A stretch of DNA of 24,851 nucleotides from Chara braunii (taxonomy: Eukaryota > Streptophyta > Charophyceae > Charales > Characeae). The position numbers and the translations under genes were made by a program. The notes below the pieces were generated by a model, which did no database searches, was not told the origin of the DNA, and saw nothing but the letters and a program-made list of their open reading frames with translations. Below, piece by piece: positions 9,322 through 19,512 of this stretch. The stretch spans positions 2,640,169-2,665,019 of the forward strand of contig BFEA01000121.1 of the NCBI GenBank assembly GCA_003427395.1, in the 5' to 3' direction. Positions within the stretch are counted from its first letter, which is position 1, and each line of letters begins with the position of its first letter.

Positions 9322-10415
9322 TAAATGAGGCCGCGGCCGCACCCTCCTACATAGACGATGTCTTTAAACTATTTGAGGTGTTGTGGTTCGACTAAATGAG
9401 GCTGAGGGATCGAACACCGCGAAAAGGCCTGAGTATGGAGGGTGCTTGTGAGTTGACGTGTAACATAAGAAAGGGCGTGTGTACATTAGGCCGTAGATGG
9501 TGCATAAGGATCGAAACAAGGGGGAAGTGGCAGTAGCCGAAAAAAGGGGGGGGTAGAATTGTACGTGTATGGGTCGTGGATAGCGGCAAGAACCAGTGTA
9601 CGATAAGTAGCGAAGGGCTGAAAGACTAAAACACGAAAGGCATGGAATCTCGGTGAGTGCAGCAATCGGACTAAGGCAGCAAGAAAGGAGGCATTTCAAG
9701 ATGGCCTGACGAATGACTTTCTGGGGGGATAGACCTCGCGGGATCCTGTCACCAAGGGTATCGGAAGGCAGGGTCGAAATAAGCCTGCCGACAAGAAATG
9801 CGGTAAGTAATCCGGTAATGGACTGGGTGGGGTAAGAGTTGGTGGAGGACACGGTGTACCTAGTAGTGGAGCTGGAATGGCGTGCGAGAGGGGAGTTCGG
9901 GGGCGTAGATTTGGACCTCCCAGGACGAGTGCATGCGACAGGATCTACCGACTCTTCGAGGAACCTACCGAACCGGAAGGGCCACGAGGGCGAGAACAGG
10001 ACTAGCACCCGTCGGCGAGCCTATAGACCAAATCAAGTACAGTCCGCTATGTTCGAAGGCTCACCAACAGAGATAGGAAAACGGGGCCTCAGACCCGCAT
10101 GATCAATAACCGCCAGACAGGGAACACTGCACAGGAAAACTTTTCCTAGCAGGTTGCCCAACCCGGACCCCTACGCGTCGACCAACGGAATAAGGGCGCT
10201 CTAAACGAGCCAGTGATAAGGGTAGCTAAGTCACGCCCTTAGCTCGGTGAGGCGGCAGAGCCGGACGCGACTCCATATTAAGGAAGCCATCAGGAAATGG
10301 GAATGGGAAAAAGCCTAATTGCTAAGTAGAAGCGATAAACCAACAGGATTGGAACCTAGGGAACCTAAATGCCTCGCACTGCGTTTGTTCTGGGGTTATG
10401 CAGAAGTAGGCAAGT
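9322..10415 (+). other. Leader between 5' LTR and gag
   Basis: About 1.1 kb without a convincing sense ORF. CTAAATGAGGC occurs twice (9321 and about 9393). I could not identify a primer-binding site: TGG-starting stretches exist (for example near 9387 and 9840), but none adjoins a clear LTR end or matches a tRNA 3' end that I recognise. The start of this region may have been altered by a deletion. Confidence 0.6.
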
Positions 10416-12188
10416 ATGGCAACGGAGGAAGAGGCAGATAACCGTAAGAGTGAAGGAGGACCAGGCTTAGGAGGCAGTGCCGTACAAAGCGAAGAGGGGC
10501 AGAAGGACAAAGAATCGATAAATCTGGATGGTACCAAAGGAAACCGGAAGGAGATCTCCTCAGGAGAAAGCTCGGGGAAAGCCGGGGGAAGCAGGCAAGG
10601 GACTCAGGAGACCAAGGAGGGCAAAAATAAGGACAGGGCAAGCCCCCAAAACTCGGAAGGAGCCGTGTCTAAGAAAGTAAGGGTCACGGATGCGAGACGC
10701 AAACTAGCCGAGATAGAAAAAAGGACCGCAGAGTACAAGGCAAGATTGATTGAGGAAATGATGACTGAGAACGAAAAAGGCCCTCTGCAGGAGGAACCCC
10801 GGGACGAACGGAAAACCAGTCGAGGTGGGACTGGATAAGGGGATAAAGGTAGTGACCGTGGGGGAACGTCGAGCAAGAGAAGGAAAGAAAGAAAGAACTC
10901 TCTGGGGATGGAAGCAGAAAAGGCTACGACCCCGCCAGCCATAGATAGTAGGGCTAGCCGCCTGCCGACCACGCCAGCAGTAACGTGACGGTGCTAAGGA
11001 CTCTGGAGCCTTAGGGAAAGAGTGTTGGGATGGTTTGACCCAGAAGGAACTGCGAAAACCAAGGAGGGACAGAAGGCCGACAAGGAAGGTCCGGATAACA
11101 GTATGGCAGGCGAGGCCAGCAGCTCCGAGGGCGGCCTTAAGAAGAAAGTATCATCCCTCGCGCAAGCACTGAACAAAAATCAAGGCTACCTAGCGGATGC
11201 TAAGAAAAAGTTGACGTTTGATAGGGAAAACATCACGGAATTCCTGATAGATTACGAGAATCTGGCTGCATTGTTGAAATAGACCGAAGAGGAGAAAATG
11301 GACCACCTGGGGCAGCATGTGTCTTTGAGCCTAGGACGGGACATAATGGCCATCGTGGCGGCGAGCCGGTCTTGGAAAGAAACCCGAGATTTGATGATGA
11401 AAAAGTATCCGGCAGCAGAGAAGATGGCAACGGAGGCCGATTTAGAGGCAGTCCAGAGCAAGAACTTCACAATGTACAATGACTTCCTACGGGAGTTTAC
11501 TTTGGTAGCACTAAGAATCCCCGGGGTTACGGACCAAATAATGAGTAAGTACTTCCTCAGACAGTTCTTCGAGTTCGGTAAGGACAAGATCCTGTCGGCT
11601 TACCAACAGACGAACAAATTTGTAAATACTAAGGATGTTGATTTCAGTACGGTAACGGATCTGACAAAAAAGACGGTAGTGACCGAGACGTTGGCCTTGC
11701 TTAAGGAAGGTGAGGTCATAGATCTGACCGGTAGAGCGGGCGACAAGGTTAAAAAGGGGATTGAAAGCCTACATGAGCGGGTGCACGAGGTCGACAATAA
11801 AATTGAGAGGATGGAGGGCGCGCTACTGGTTATGCAGACGCAAGTGTCTCGACCCGCTCTCCCTCCCCAGGAAGCTGTGGTTCCGCCAGGTGTAGCTAAC
11901 TGGGGATTCGGACGGAGAGATCCTGCTAACGAGCAATGCAAGCACTGTACCGCGATGGGACATTATGTGCGCGCATGCCCAAAGCTCAACCATGATATTC
12001 TGAAAAGAAGGTGTACCAGGTCATTAAAGGGGGAAATATTTGGACCACAAGGGGAACGGGTGAACTGGAACTCGCCAGGAGGAATGCGGCGAGCCATTAT
12101 CATGCTCAACGGGTTAGAAATAACGGCCGTAGAAGCCGAACCGGTGGGCGAGATCATCTGGGATCAACTCCGGGGGCGCGGGCCGTAG
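10416..12188 (+). pseudogene. gag: Gag (capsid and nucleocapsid), broken by stops
   Basis: Gag would build the virus-like particle and bind the element RNA. One reading frame runs from ATG 10416, which follows an in-frame TAG at 10407, to TAG 12186-12188 (590 codons). Internal stops are TAA 10836, TGA 10986, TAA 10995 and TAG 11280. The N-terminal part is charged and low in complexity, with a coiled-coil-like stretch before 10800. A capsid-like helical region follows (about 11190-11700). A canonical CCHC zinc knuckle, CKHCTAMGHYVRACP, starts at 11937 with C-x2-C-x4-H-x4-C spacing. A VIDLT motif lies at 11715-11729. The region after the knuckle (NWNSPGGMRR) resembles Gypsy Gag proteins of basal streptophytes and basidiomycetes. 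The 11280 stop sits where a Trp codon would be plausible (TGG to TAG). The 12186 stop may be a real gag end or another mutation, because the same frame continues into protease. Confidence 0.85.
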
Positions 12189-13259
12189 GTCAACTTTATT
12201 TTGAAAAACGGCGGACGTGATAGGGTGAACGCAACCACTCGACTAGGAACGGCTGGAAGAAGGATTAACCGTGACACCATGATGGAAGAGGTTGTTGGAA
12301 GTTCGTAACCCAAGGCAGAGCCTGAGGCCGAGGAACCGGAAAAGGTCTATGGGAAACCTAGGGAAGAGGAGCCTACGGACAAAGTTACCGCGGCCAAAAA
12401 GAAGTTTAGGTACCAAATCCCGATCTTATCCTTGCCTGAGATCGACGACACCATTAGCAAGTTACTAGGAACCATGATGTCGGTGTCTTTCCAGACCATG
12501 CTGCAGGCTAGCCCTAGGATGCTCAAAGCGCTTAGACAACTGTTAACTCGGCGGCGAGTAGAAATAGGCGACAACCCCGAATTACCAGAAGGAGAGAGGG
12601 AGGAGGAAGTTCCGCAAGAAGTGGCTAACCTTCAGAGGAGTCACGGGGACTTGGAAGATCTCGATAAAACTTTTGCGGACATTCGTTTGAGCTTGCCCGA
12701 CCGAGAGGGCGGCGAGGTCATGAGGTCACCACCCGGGATAAAGCTTAGCTTTCATGCACTGCCCGTAGGGAAGCTGAAAATCTAGATCGGGACTCATTAT
12801 ACCGACACATCAGTAGACGGGGGAGCATAAATCACTCTCATAAGAAGAGATTTCGCAATGATCACGGGATGTACGGTAAACAAGGAAGTAACAGGGAGCA
12901 TCCGGGGAGCTGGCGGAGAAATCCCGTTCGTTGGGTACGTCATGAAGTGTGCTGTAAAGGCAGGAGTCAGGGAATCGATCTGGTCGTTTCAGCGGATGAC
13001 CGTAATGGAGGAAATGGACCACGACATAATCCTCGGGAGACCATCGTGAGCGAACGTAGAGATGATAGGCATGCACTTGCACGATGGCTCATACATGGTA
13101 GACATAAAGGACCCAGTGACCGGCCGGGGAGAGCTCCTCTGACTCCTTGGGACGGGAGGAGACCCCCGGAGGGGGAAATTGGCAACCTGGTCGCCGTCGT
13201 TCCAGGATAGCACGCGAAAGGGGTTTTCGCACGGATGGAGGGTAAGAGAGAAAGGGTAG
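12189..13259 (+). pseudogene. pro: Gag-Pol linker and aspartic protease, broken
   Basis: The gag frame continues past 12188 through a linker rich in Glu and Lys, then into a retropepsin-like domain. The active site reads V-D-G-G-A at 12813-12827, followed after a stop by ITLI, which matches the Gypsy pattern D-S/T/G-G-A-x-x-x-L-I. The C-terminal landmark DHDIILGRP (ending about 13043) matches the usual retropepsin end, where ILGR precedes a hydrophobic residue; here TGA 13047 follows. In-frame stops are TAA 12306, TAG 12783, TAA 12828, TGA 13047 and a TGA near 13137; the frame ends at TAG 13257. The domain would cleave Gag-Pol. The family call rests on the motif and its place between the zinc knuckle and RT. 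Confidence 0.75.
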
Positions 13260-15744
13260 AAATCGTGATTGAGGAGGCATTCAACAAGAGGGAGTGGATC
13301 AAGATGGGCCTGCCCCAGAAGAAGAGGAGGCAGGAGGAAGAAGTCCTAGGGGTTATGGTAGCAGAAAAGGAGTCAGAGGTCGAACTTGGTGCTAGCCTGC
13401 CCAAACGGAAAGAAGTACGCATAGACGTGCCAGAAGTTGCACTCGAGATCCCCGATCTGTTACAGCTCATCAAGGCTCTCAGATACCACAAGGTAGGAGT
13501 GGACTCAGCAGCCCTGGCCAAGTTCAAAGGAGAGGTGCAAAATGAATACTGTCTGAATGGGAAACTAGTTAGTATTCAACCATGAGTTGTAGAGGCAACG
13601 AGGGCGATTCCGACTGTTCATTTTTTAGGAGAACGATCCCGGAAGGAAGTGTTCGAAAGTACAAGCCGGTAGGGAAGAAAGCAAAACCGGTCCCGATCTT
13701 GCTAGAGACATCAAAGGAAGAGGCTATGGAGAAGGAGGAAGAAGTCCTTCGAGTAATCCGAGAAAGAAGGGCGACGGAGGGACATCGGATACCAGATGAG
13801 GTAGCTGACACAATGAAGATAGGGATAGACGGGTTCCTAATAGAAGAAGAAACCCGCCTGATCAAAAGGACCTGCTAGGAGCTTCCAGAAGGGACAACTG
13901 GATGCGAAGCTGATCCCTCCGGTCAGAATCCACACGGTAGAACATGAGTGCTGGAATGACAAGGGGCCGTCCTATGAATTCGGGATAGCAGGGGAAGTGA
14001 CAGACCTTCTCCGAGCAAAAATGGACTCCTTCGTTGCAGAGCCTACGGCGTCGCCGAAAGCCTAACAAGACACTAAGGTAGATTCAGGATCTGTAGAAGT
14101 TGAATGCGGTAACCATTCGGGATGCCGGCTCCCTACCTCAGGCTGACTTATTAGCACGCCGGTCGGAGCATTTACTCCCTGATAGATCTGTACTCAGGGT
14201 ACGACCAGCTTCCGTTGGATTTCCGGGACAGACCGTACACCGCTATGCACACCCCCGTAGGCCAGCTACAGATGCAAGTGACCCCTATGGGATTCACAAA
14301 CGCGGTGGCCGAAGCGCAATGCAGAATGCTCGCCGTGGCCGGGGATATGTTTCCAGAAAAGTGTGAGCCCTATATCGACGATAATCCGATCAAAGGTGCG
14401 CAGGAGAAGGACGAGACAGAAGTCCAACTGGGAATCCGAAAGTTTGTATGAGACCATCTACAATACATCGAGGACTTGCTCCGCCGGTTCCTAGTATACA
14501 ACATCACGGCTAGTGGACCAAAGAGTATTCTAGTAGTTCCAGAATTACCCATACTAGGATTTCGCTGCGGTGCTTACGGTACGAAGCCGGATCCGGCGAA
14601 AACGAACAAGATATCGCAGTGGCCAACCCCCCTTCGCACCACAACGGAAGTGAGAGCGTTCCTAGGCGTGGTCGACTTCTGGAGGATCTTCATTAAGAAT
14701 TTTGCCAAAATTGCGGAGCCTATCCGGGCTATGATCAGGGAGGAGGGAACCATGGATTGGACGGAGGAGCGAGAAGCAGCAGTCCAGAAGCTTAAGGACA
14801 TGTTGACATCTGAGACAGTCGCCCTGTCCGCACCTTGTTTTAATGACGAAGTAGGACGACCCTTCATCCTAGAGACGGATGGAGGACCATTAGCCGTAGG
14901 GGGCGTATTGATTCAAAGGGATGAGGGAGGAAAAAACAGGCCAATTAGGTTCGAAAGTAGAACCCTGAACTCCGCAGAGTGGCGGTACTCGCAGTTCAAG
15001 AAGGAGGTCCTAGCCATCTTGCACTGCCTTAAGACCTTTCATGCCTACCTATTTGGGAGGCGGTTCATCCTTAGGATCGATCCAACGAATGTTGCGGGGG
15101 CCCTAAAGAATTACAGGCCTATAGACCCGACAGTGGGGAGATGGGTAGGATTTATCTGGCAGTTCGATTATATAATCGAACGAATTGCGGGAATTAGGAA
15201 CAAGACCAATGGGCTGAGCCGGGTCTGTATCACTCTCGAAGGGGTGGAGGGTGCGAAGCCCATAGACGCATTCCTCGAATACGAAGGAGGGACTTTTGCG
15301 GTAGATAACGAAATGATGAGCAAGGAGTGCACATCGGGAGAACTATTGATCCAGACTTTGGAGAAGGGGGCACCTGCCGTAGTAGCAGAACTTAGAGAAG
15401 GACCAGTCACCACTCGAGGACGTAGAGAAGAAAATGACTCATGGGGAGCGATAGTAGGACCGAAGGAGGAACTAATAGCAATGGCGGTCGAAGGAGATCG
15501 GGAAGCAGTGATGAGTTTAGTGGAATCTTGGGAAAGGAAAGAGTTGCAATGGGTGGTAAACCAGATGCATGAAGGAAAGGATCGGGGCCAGGAAAGGGAG
15601 GAGTTTTTCTATGTCCAATCATACGAAGGGCTCTTTCGAGAGATCGGGCTGTTGCTGGTAGGCAACAAACAACCTACGGAAGTCAGTATTAAAGCAAGAG
15701 AAGAAGCCGAAAGGTACGTCCTAAGAGGCGGGCATTTGTTTTGA
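13235..15744 (+). pseudogene. pol: Reverse transcriptase and RNase H, broken
   Basis: RT copies the RNA and RNase H removes it. The domain is split over frames: 13235-13585, another frame to 13878, another at 13883-14065, then 14064 to about 14155, and finally one frame from 14158 to 15744. A deletion of roughly 30 bases near 14066, in the fingers of RT, is likely. RT catalytic Asp residues are visible: LIDLYSGYDQLPL (Asp codon 14185) and YIDD (14371-14382). The thumb and connection are typical (RAFLGVVDFWRIFIKNFA). RNase H has ETDGG (Asp codon 14878), KKEVLAI (Glu 15004) and an Asp at 15079, but the usual A-D-x-L-S-R end reads T-N-G-L-S-R with Asn at 15208. Stops include TGA 13583, two TAGs near 14079 and 14094, TGA 14449 and TGA 15742. 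The last stop separates it from integrase in the same frame. Confidence 0.9.
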
Positions 15745-15759
15745 AGGGAGGAAGGTGCT

Positions 15760-17019
15760 ATGCTCAGAAGGATTGTGTGCGAAAGATCTAGGCAAGTAGA
15801 CGTTATCCAAGCAATGCACGACGGGTTAGCTGGAGGTCATCGGTCGTCCAAGGGAACGCTTGCAAAGATAACGCCACTCTATTATTGGTCAGGCATGGCA
15901 GGCATGGTCGCCATATACTGCCAGACTTGCCTTATTTGCCAAGAACGAAGCTCGGTGCGGGTCTTCGAGCCGCTTAGACCAACGCGCATGCTCGGGCCGG
16001 GACATCTGGTCCACCTCGACCTTGCGGTCATGCCTGTATCAACGGATGGGTACAGATATATCCTGGATGCACGAGACAACTTGAGTGGGTTCGTGGAGGC
16101 GGTAACCCTCAAGAAAAAGACAGGGAGGAGTGTGGCGGACTGGATAGAAGACTTCTACTTGAGGCATCCTTTCGTCAGGAGGTTTATAACAGATAATGGG
16201 ACGGAGTTTGTGAACCAAGAAGTATTGGGGATGCTTAAGAGACTCTGCGTACCTATCAAACTCATCGAGCCGTATCACCCTGAGGCCAATGCACTTGTGG
16301 AAAGGGGCCACCGAACCTTGAAGAACACGATTGCGAAGCTCGCAGCGGACCATCTGGGGAACTGGCCTAGGTATCTTAAGCAGGCTGTCTTTGCGGAGAA
16401 TATGACCCCTAAAAGGACAACAGGATGTATCTCGACAGAACTTTGGTACGGAAGAGAGATCGACTTTCCTGTGGAAGCCTTGGTACCTACCTGGAACAGG
16501 TTAGATGATAATCCGCAAATGACTACTGAAGAGTTAATCGAGGCAAGATGTCAACAGATCCTTAAGAACGAGGAGGTCATGGAAGACATCGCTAACCGCG
16601 TACTAGACAGCAGAATGAGGGACAAAGCAAGGTGGGACCAGGTTAAGAATGTCAGAAAGGAGCCACTTCAAGTGGGAGAGATGGTATTACTAAGGAACTC
16701 GGCACTAGAGAGTACTTGGTCGGGACAACTGGGAAAAAGGTTCAAAGGCCCCTACCGGGTCGCCAAGCGGGTGGGACTGAACACCTTTGAACTGGAATAT
16801 TTGGATGGAACTGGATTGAAAGGGCCCTTCCCGGGGCAGCGATTGGTCAGGTTTCTAAGTCGGGACCCAGTGGAACAATGGCTTCAGGAGGCCGAAGATA
16901 AGGAAACTGAGGGGCCACAAGCTAAAGACTGTTCACAGCCTTGCCCGCACTATGGTTTGTCTCTGACCATGTCCTTGGGACTGTCATTTTTGGGGGACTG
17001 GGGCAATGGCTTGGACTGA
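15760..17019 (+). CDS. int: Integrase (open 419-codon segment of pol)
   Basis: Integrase would insert the cDNA into the host chromosome. An N-terminal zinc-binding HHCC is visible: His20, His27, Cys54 and Cys57 (Cys60 also nearby). The catalytic D,D-35-E triad is complete: Asp87 (VHLDLAV), Asp145 (TDNGTEF) and Glu181 (ALVERGHR), with exactly 35 residues between the last two. A GPY/F module (KGPYRVAKRVGLNTFELE) lies near residue 330. No chromodomain follows. The segment is in the same frame as RT-RNase H and is separated only by TGA 15742, so ATG 15760 is simply the first Met after that stop and the natural product would be a Pol polyprotein. After the stop at 17017 the same frame stays open for about 55 more codons (17020-17184). 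This is the best-preserved enzyme of the element. Confidence 0.93.
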   Translation: MLRRIVCERSRQVDVIQAMHDGLAGGHRSSKGTLAKITPLYYWSGMAGMVAIYCQTCLICQERSSVRVFEPLRPTRMLGPGHLVHLDLAVMPVSTDGYRYILDARDNLSGFVEAVTLKKKTGRSVADWIEDFYLRHPFVRRFITDNGTEFVNQEVLGMLKRLCVPIKLIEPYHPEANALVERGHRTLKNTIAKLAADHLGNWPRYLKQAVFAENMTPKRTTGCISTELWYGREIDFPVEALVPTWNRLDDNPQMTTEELIEARCQQILKNEEVMEDIANRVLDSRMRDKARWDQVKNVRKEPLQVGEMVLLRNSALESTWSGQLGKRFKGPYRVAKRVGLNTFELEYLDGTGLKGPFPGQRLVRFLSRDPVEQWLQEAEDKETEGPQAKDCSQPCPHYGLSLTMSLGLSFLGDWGNGLD

Positions 17020-17168
17020 CTGAGGATGAAAGGCAGCATGACTAGGGGGTTTGCAATATCTGGCTTGTACGACGATGGGAAGGGGTGTTTGGGGCATTAT
17101 ACCATAGTTTTTGACAAGAAAAAAATGGGATCTTCACAAACGACGTTTTTGCGTAAGGGAGGGAAATG

Positions 17169-17176
17169 TATAAAAG
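17169..17176 (+). promoter_or_regulatory. TATA box (TATAAAAG) upstream of the accessory ORF
   Basis: A consensus TATAAAAG lies in the gap between integrase and the acidic ORF, about 270 bases upstream of ATG 17442. It could start a separate short transcript. There is no experimental support and AT-rich matches arise by chance. Confidence 0.4.
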
Positions 17177-17441
17177 GGGCATGATGCGAAGGATACTGGG
17201 AGCATTTTTTTGGGAAAGGGAGCTGCCTACCGGACTGGGGGGGGGAGATGTGTGTATGCGGGGCATTGCGGGTGTTGTTTTGTTATACAGGACCTAGGAG
17301 AAAGACGAGAAAAGGCAAAAAAAAAAAAAGGAATTCGGCAACGAAAATGACAGCGGGGCGATCAACAGGCCTACTGGGGGGGAGGAAGCAGGACTAAGCC
17401 AAGGGAGGAGGGCAGCGAAGAGAAAGTTGTACATAGGGCTC

Positions 17442-18242
17442 ATGGGTGGGCCAGTGGTAGGCAGGGGTGGAAGGAAATGCTTGTGTAGGAAACCCTCACC
17501 CCTCCGCGAGGGAGAAGGTATAGAAATCTCGTCTGACAGTGAGGGAAGGAAGGAAGAGGCAGAAGTGGAAGAAGGAGGCAATGCAGATATGAGAGATAAG
17601 GATCATGTCTCTGACGAGGAAGGAGCCAACAGGGGCAAACGACGTGAGACTTGGCATGGGGAAAGCGAGGGGGAACAAGACATGCGCGACGAACATGAGG
17701 AGGGTGAGGAGAGAAGGGAAAGCCCGCTTGAAGGACGAAGCGACCACGACAGTTGTGAACGGTATGGGATGGGGACAAATATTTCTTTTACCTACGATCC
17801 GAAGAACCTTGCAGGTGGGTGTAGCCCCATACAGACAAAAGACGAGGAATACGAGGAGGAGGATGTACGAGAAGTCATAGAAATCAGCAGTGAGGATGAG
17901 AAGGATGAGATCTCAAGGCCTAGGGAAGAAGGGCGGCCTCCGATGCACCAGCCGGGCGATGGGGCTTTCGGATGGGAGGACGAGTTTGGACCAACACCCA
18001 GTCATTGGTTTCAGCAATGGACCAATGTGATCAGNCACNAATGGATTATCAAGACCCGGGAACTGACAAAGGCGGGAGTGGAAGCTACGCCGCTGGACTT
18101 CTTCAGTGAAATTGAACTACAAGGAATTGCAAGAAAGAAGAGAGAAATCGAGACCTACGGCCTGGGGGTCAGGAAGCCTGCCGAGGAACAGGGTGGACAA
18201 GGAACTGGGCAAGACGAGGTGCAAGGCAGCAATAGGAACTAA
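17442..18242 (+). CDS. Acidic accessory ORF downstream of integrase, two SIM-like motifs
   Basis: An open frame of 266 codons in the same orientation as gag-pol but not fused to it. ATG 17442 is the first Met of the open frame; a TTG start at 17427 would add only five residues. I do not recognise a domain. The protein is strongly acidic and low in complexity (runs of Glu, Asp, Ser, Arg), so it is probably disordered, with a more ordered C-terminal third (about residues 170-266) containing a Trp-rich patch and a basic helix (GIARKKREIETYG). Two segments fit the SUMO-interacting motif pattern, hydrophobic core followed by acidic residues: IEISSDSE (27-34) and VIEISSEDE (145-153). Two unknown bases (18035 and 18039) leave two residues undefined. 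Staying open while gag-pol decays may reflect simple composition rather than selection. A role in particle biology, host interaction or expression control would be a guess. Confidence 0.65.
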   Translation: MGGPVVGRGGRKCLCRKPSPLREGEGIEISSDSEGRKEEAEVEEGGNADMRDKDHVSDEEGANRGKRRETWHGESEGEQDMRDEHEEGEERRESPLEGRSDHDSCERYGMGTNISFTYDPKNLAGGCSPIQTKDEEYEEEDVREVIEISSEDEKDEISRPREEGRPPMHQPGDGAFGWEDEFGPTPSHWFQQWTNVIXHXWIIKTRELTKAGVEATPLDFFSEIELQGIARKKREIETYGLGVRKPAEEQGGQGTGQDEVQGSNRN

Positions 18243-18814
18243 GTGTTGACTTAGCATTGAAGGGGATCGCTGCTTTTCTGTCTGCGGAGACATGAGAATG
18301 ACGAGAACATGTACAGTATGGGCAAGCTGCTAAGGATGAAGTAAAAAAGAGGGTCAGCCAAGGTCGTGTCACGATAAGATAGAAGATAGTTTTTTAGGCC
18401 ACTTTTTGGATGAGCTACCTTGGGTATATAAGACAAAGACATGGGATTTGGGATGAGACCAATTGGGAGAGGGTGTATTGTGAATTATGGATGGAATAAG
18501 GATTATGCTTTTGAGAGGGGAAAACCTTGAGTACGGATTGACGAGCGAACCATGGCATTGAATGATTGGTCGAGTACAAGAGAGGTTAGGGAACTTATGG
18601 GTTAAGGGGCATGAAGAGTACTCCTTCCCTAGGAGCCTAATCCAACCAAGTCATGAATTAGTTTGAAAATGGTCAAGATCTGAGTCATCGGAACGAGTGA
18701 AGAAAAAAAGGGGCGCCCCTGTCTCTTGCTATGGTTGAACGGCCGGGTGAGCTAGTGTTGCTTGGGGTCACGAGCCCCAACTCGAGTGCTAGACGCTAAG
18801 TCGGATGTATGCAT
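18243..18814 (+). other. Non-coding start of the 3' region
   Basis: No ORF of note. Two perfect palindromic spots are visible: GGGGCGCCCC near 18711-18720, and TTGGGG paired with CCCCAA around 18760-18780. A TATA-like box at 18425 is listed separately. Confidence 0.6.
18425..18432 (+). promoter_or_regulatory. TATATAAG, TATA-like box in the 3' region
   Basis: TATATAAG in a GC-mixed context. Downstream on the same strand lie the minisatellites and the methyltransferase fragment. If functional it could drive a transcript over them. Weak evidence. Confidence 0.3.
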
Positions 18815-18988
18815 GGATGGTACATTACTATGAGAAATGGAATGAATGATACATTACTGTGAGAAATGGAATGGATGGTACATTACTGTGAGAAATGGAA
18901 TGGATGGTACATTAGTGTGAGAAATGGAATGGATGGTATATTACTGTGAGAAATGAAATGGATGGTACATTACTGTGAGAAATGGAAG
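18815..18988 (+). repeat. Minisatellite 1: 29-base unit, 6 copies
   Basis: Six head-to-tail units of 29 bases with few changes. Each holds GGTACATTACTGTGAG and then AAATGGAATG. Confidence 0.93.
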
Positions 18989-19086
18989 AAAGAGAACAGC
19001 ACGCAAAAGATGAGATGACCACCTCCTAACCTCCAAGACAGAAATGAGATCCGTAACCTCGAGGCCCACCTCCTCGGGCACTAACA

Positions 19087-19246
19087 TTGAGAATGGAAAG
19101 GAATGACCCTAACCAGGCTGTTCGACTTGAGAATGAAAAGGAATGGCCCTAACCAGGCTGTTCGAGTTGAGAATGGAAAGGAATGACCCTAACAAGGCTG
19201 TTCGACTTAAGAATGGAAAAGAATGACCCTAACCAGGTTGTTCGGG
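19087..19246 (+). repeat. Minisatellite 2: 40-base unit, 4 copies
   Basis: Four units of exactly 40 bases starting at 19087, each with TTGAGAATGGAAAGGAATG, then CCCTAACCAGGCTGTTCGA. A partial echo (GACAAGGGTCATTCCTTTT, inverted sense) follows near 19257-19275. Confidence 0.93.
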
Positions 19247-19357
19247 AATGAACCCTGACAAGGGTCATTCCTTTTGAAATAGGCACTGGGGTCCCCTGCA
19301 TATTTGATTGAGAAAGGATGATTTAGAAAGGTTGATTGAGAATATGCTAGAATGAGC

Positions 19358-19512
19358 GAAAGAGATGGAAAAGGCCGATGGGTCGGTCATTGAAATAGCC
19401 AATAGATGGATGAAAGAGATGGAAAAGGTCGATGGGTCGGTCATTGAAATAGCCAATGGAATGAATGGAAGAGATGGAAAAGGCCGGTGGGTCGGCCGCT
19501 GAAATAGCCTAG
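19358..19512 (+). repeat. Minisatellite 3: about 55-base unit, 3 copies
   Basis: Three units of 54-56 bases, each with GAGATGGAAAAGG, then GATGGGTCGGTC, then GAAATAGCC. The third is the most diverged. Confidence 0.9.

Noticed and set aside
9364-10008. 214-codon antisense open frame in the leader
   Set aside because: It needs a non-ATG start, has no domain I recognise and is low in complexity (Ser, Leu, Pro). It lies opposite a purine-rich leader, where such frames arise easily.
16900-17184. Search for a chromodomain or envelope gene after integrase
   Set aside because: Beyond the GPY/F module I see neither the aromatic cage pattern of a chromodomain nor signal peptide and membrane segments.
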